Source: Bacillota bacterium (GTDB lineage Bacteria; Bacillota; Clostridia; Tissierellales; Sedimentibacteraceae). From it: 5,529 bases of DNA. The notes beneath the pieces were generated by a model. The model worked only from the letters and a program-made list of their open reading frames with translations, did not search any database and had not been told where the DNA came from. Shown in pieces: positions 5,218 through 5,529 of the stretch. The stretch is from assembly GCA_029239575.1 (NCBI GenBank), contig JARBUP010000199.1, positions 1 through 5,529 of the forward strand, given 5' to 3'. Every line of letters starts with the position of its first letter. The stretch's first letter is position 1. The translations under genes were made by a program, and so were the position numbers.

Positions 5218-5529
5218 TTAACCAAGAACTCTTTTTTCTATTTCTTTAGCAGTTTTAGAAGCTGCAATTCCACCTTTAGCTGTTTCTTTAAAATCAGGAT
5301 GCATTGCAATTCCAACTGAATACATTGCTTCAACTGTTTCATCAAATGTTACTACAGATTGTATTCCTGCTAAAGCAAGTTCTGCAGATGTCATGGCATT
5401 TACAGCACCGGATGAATTCCTTTTTGAACAAGGAGCTTCTACTAAGCCAGCTACAGGGTCACAAATTAGTCCCATTATATTTTTTAATGAAATAGTAGCT
5501 GCTATCAAAGACATCTCCGGTGTTCCACC
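5218..5529 (-). CDS. sdaAA: L-serine dehydratase, iron-sulfur-dependent, alpha subunit (C-terminal part)
   Basis: Only the last 103 codons are present; the reading frame runs open through the right edge, so the start lies outside. The piece matches the C-terminus of SdaAA, the larger chain of the two-subunit [4Fe-4S] enzyme that deaminates L-serine to pyruvate and ammonia. Visible marks are GGTPEMSLIAA (1-11 of the fragment), then NIMGLICDPVAGLVEAPCSKRN (17-38, split here as NIMGLICDPVAG and LVEAPCSKRN). The latter contains C23 and C34, 11 residues apart, as in two of the three known cluster cysteines of this family; the third would lie upstream. The C-terminus GGIAASKTAKEIEKRVLG is normal. 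The ATG at 5512-5514 is internal, because conserved residues continue before it. The gene converges on the metal operon and is not part of it. Confidence 0.95.
   Translation of the reverse strand, partial: GGTPEMSLIAATISLKNIMGLICDPVAGLVEAPCSKRNSSGAVNAMTSAELALAGIQSVVTFDETVEAMYSVGIAMHPDFKETAKGGIAASKTAKEIEKRVLG

Noticed and set aside
5304..5495. A 63-codon + strand frame opposite the serine dehydratase gene
   Set aside because: The - strand frame encodes conserved SdaAA residues throughout; the + strand translation is low-complexity, rich in Leu and Gln, with no support.
5512..5514. ATG on the - strand as a start for a small 98-residue protein
   Set aside because: Conserved SdaAA residues (GGTPE) continue in frame to the window edge, so this is an internal methionine of a truncated view, not a start.

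Overview
The window is strongly AT-rich, with A/T-ending codons, purine-rich Shine-Dalgarno sites and short intergenic gaps. Gene content and order point to a low-GC Gram-positive anaerobe of the Clostridia/Tissierellia type. The best markers are the flippase - MazG - HU order (compare yabM-yabN in Bacillus and the clostridial mazG-HU pair) and a C-terminal piece of the two-subunit, iron-sulfur type L-serine dehydratase. I cannot assign a genus from the sequence alone.

Layout. Bases 1-221 are AT-rich leader with one perfect 9-bp inverted repeat and a weak promoter candidate. Bases 222-3578 hold three co-directional genes, all on the + strand: a SpoVB/MurJ-type lipid-linked oligosaccharide flippase, a YabN-type MazG nucleotide pyrophosphohydrolase with an N-terminal tetrapyrrole-methylase-like domain, and the nucleoid protein HU. 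The first two are separated by 1 nt and look translationally coupled; HU follows after 29 nt with a very strong Shine-Dalgarno. A compact intrinsic terminator follows HU, and a second, 20-bp hairpin lies about 30 nt further on.

Bases 3789-5142 form a self-contained metal-homeostasis unit. It has a consensus sigma-A promoter (TTGACA, 17 nt, TATAAT), a Fur-family operator lying over the expected transcription start, a multi-pass membrane protein of the ArsP_2 / putative manganese or heavy-metal transporter type, and, 12 nt later, a Zur-like Fur-family regulator that probably represses its own operon. The unit converges on an L-serine dehydratase alpha-subunit gene on the - strand, cut by the right edge. 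A perfect 16-bp hairpin between them is likely to terminate both.

The housekeeping genes are ordinary. The part most worth a second look is the transporter-regulator operon. Metal-activated repression by a Fur-family protein would suit an uptake system better than the efflux role its family is often given. The transporter also appears to have lost one residue from a conserved Pro-x-Cys turn. I did not find a clearly new type of system, and no CRISPR array, insertion sequence, tRNA or rRNA was seen.
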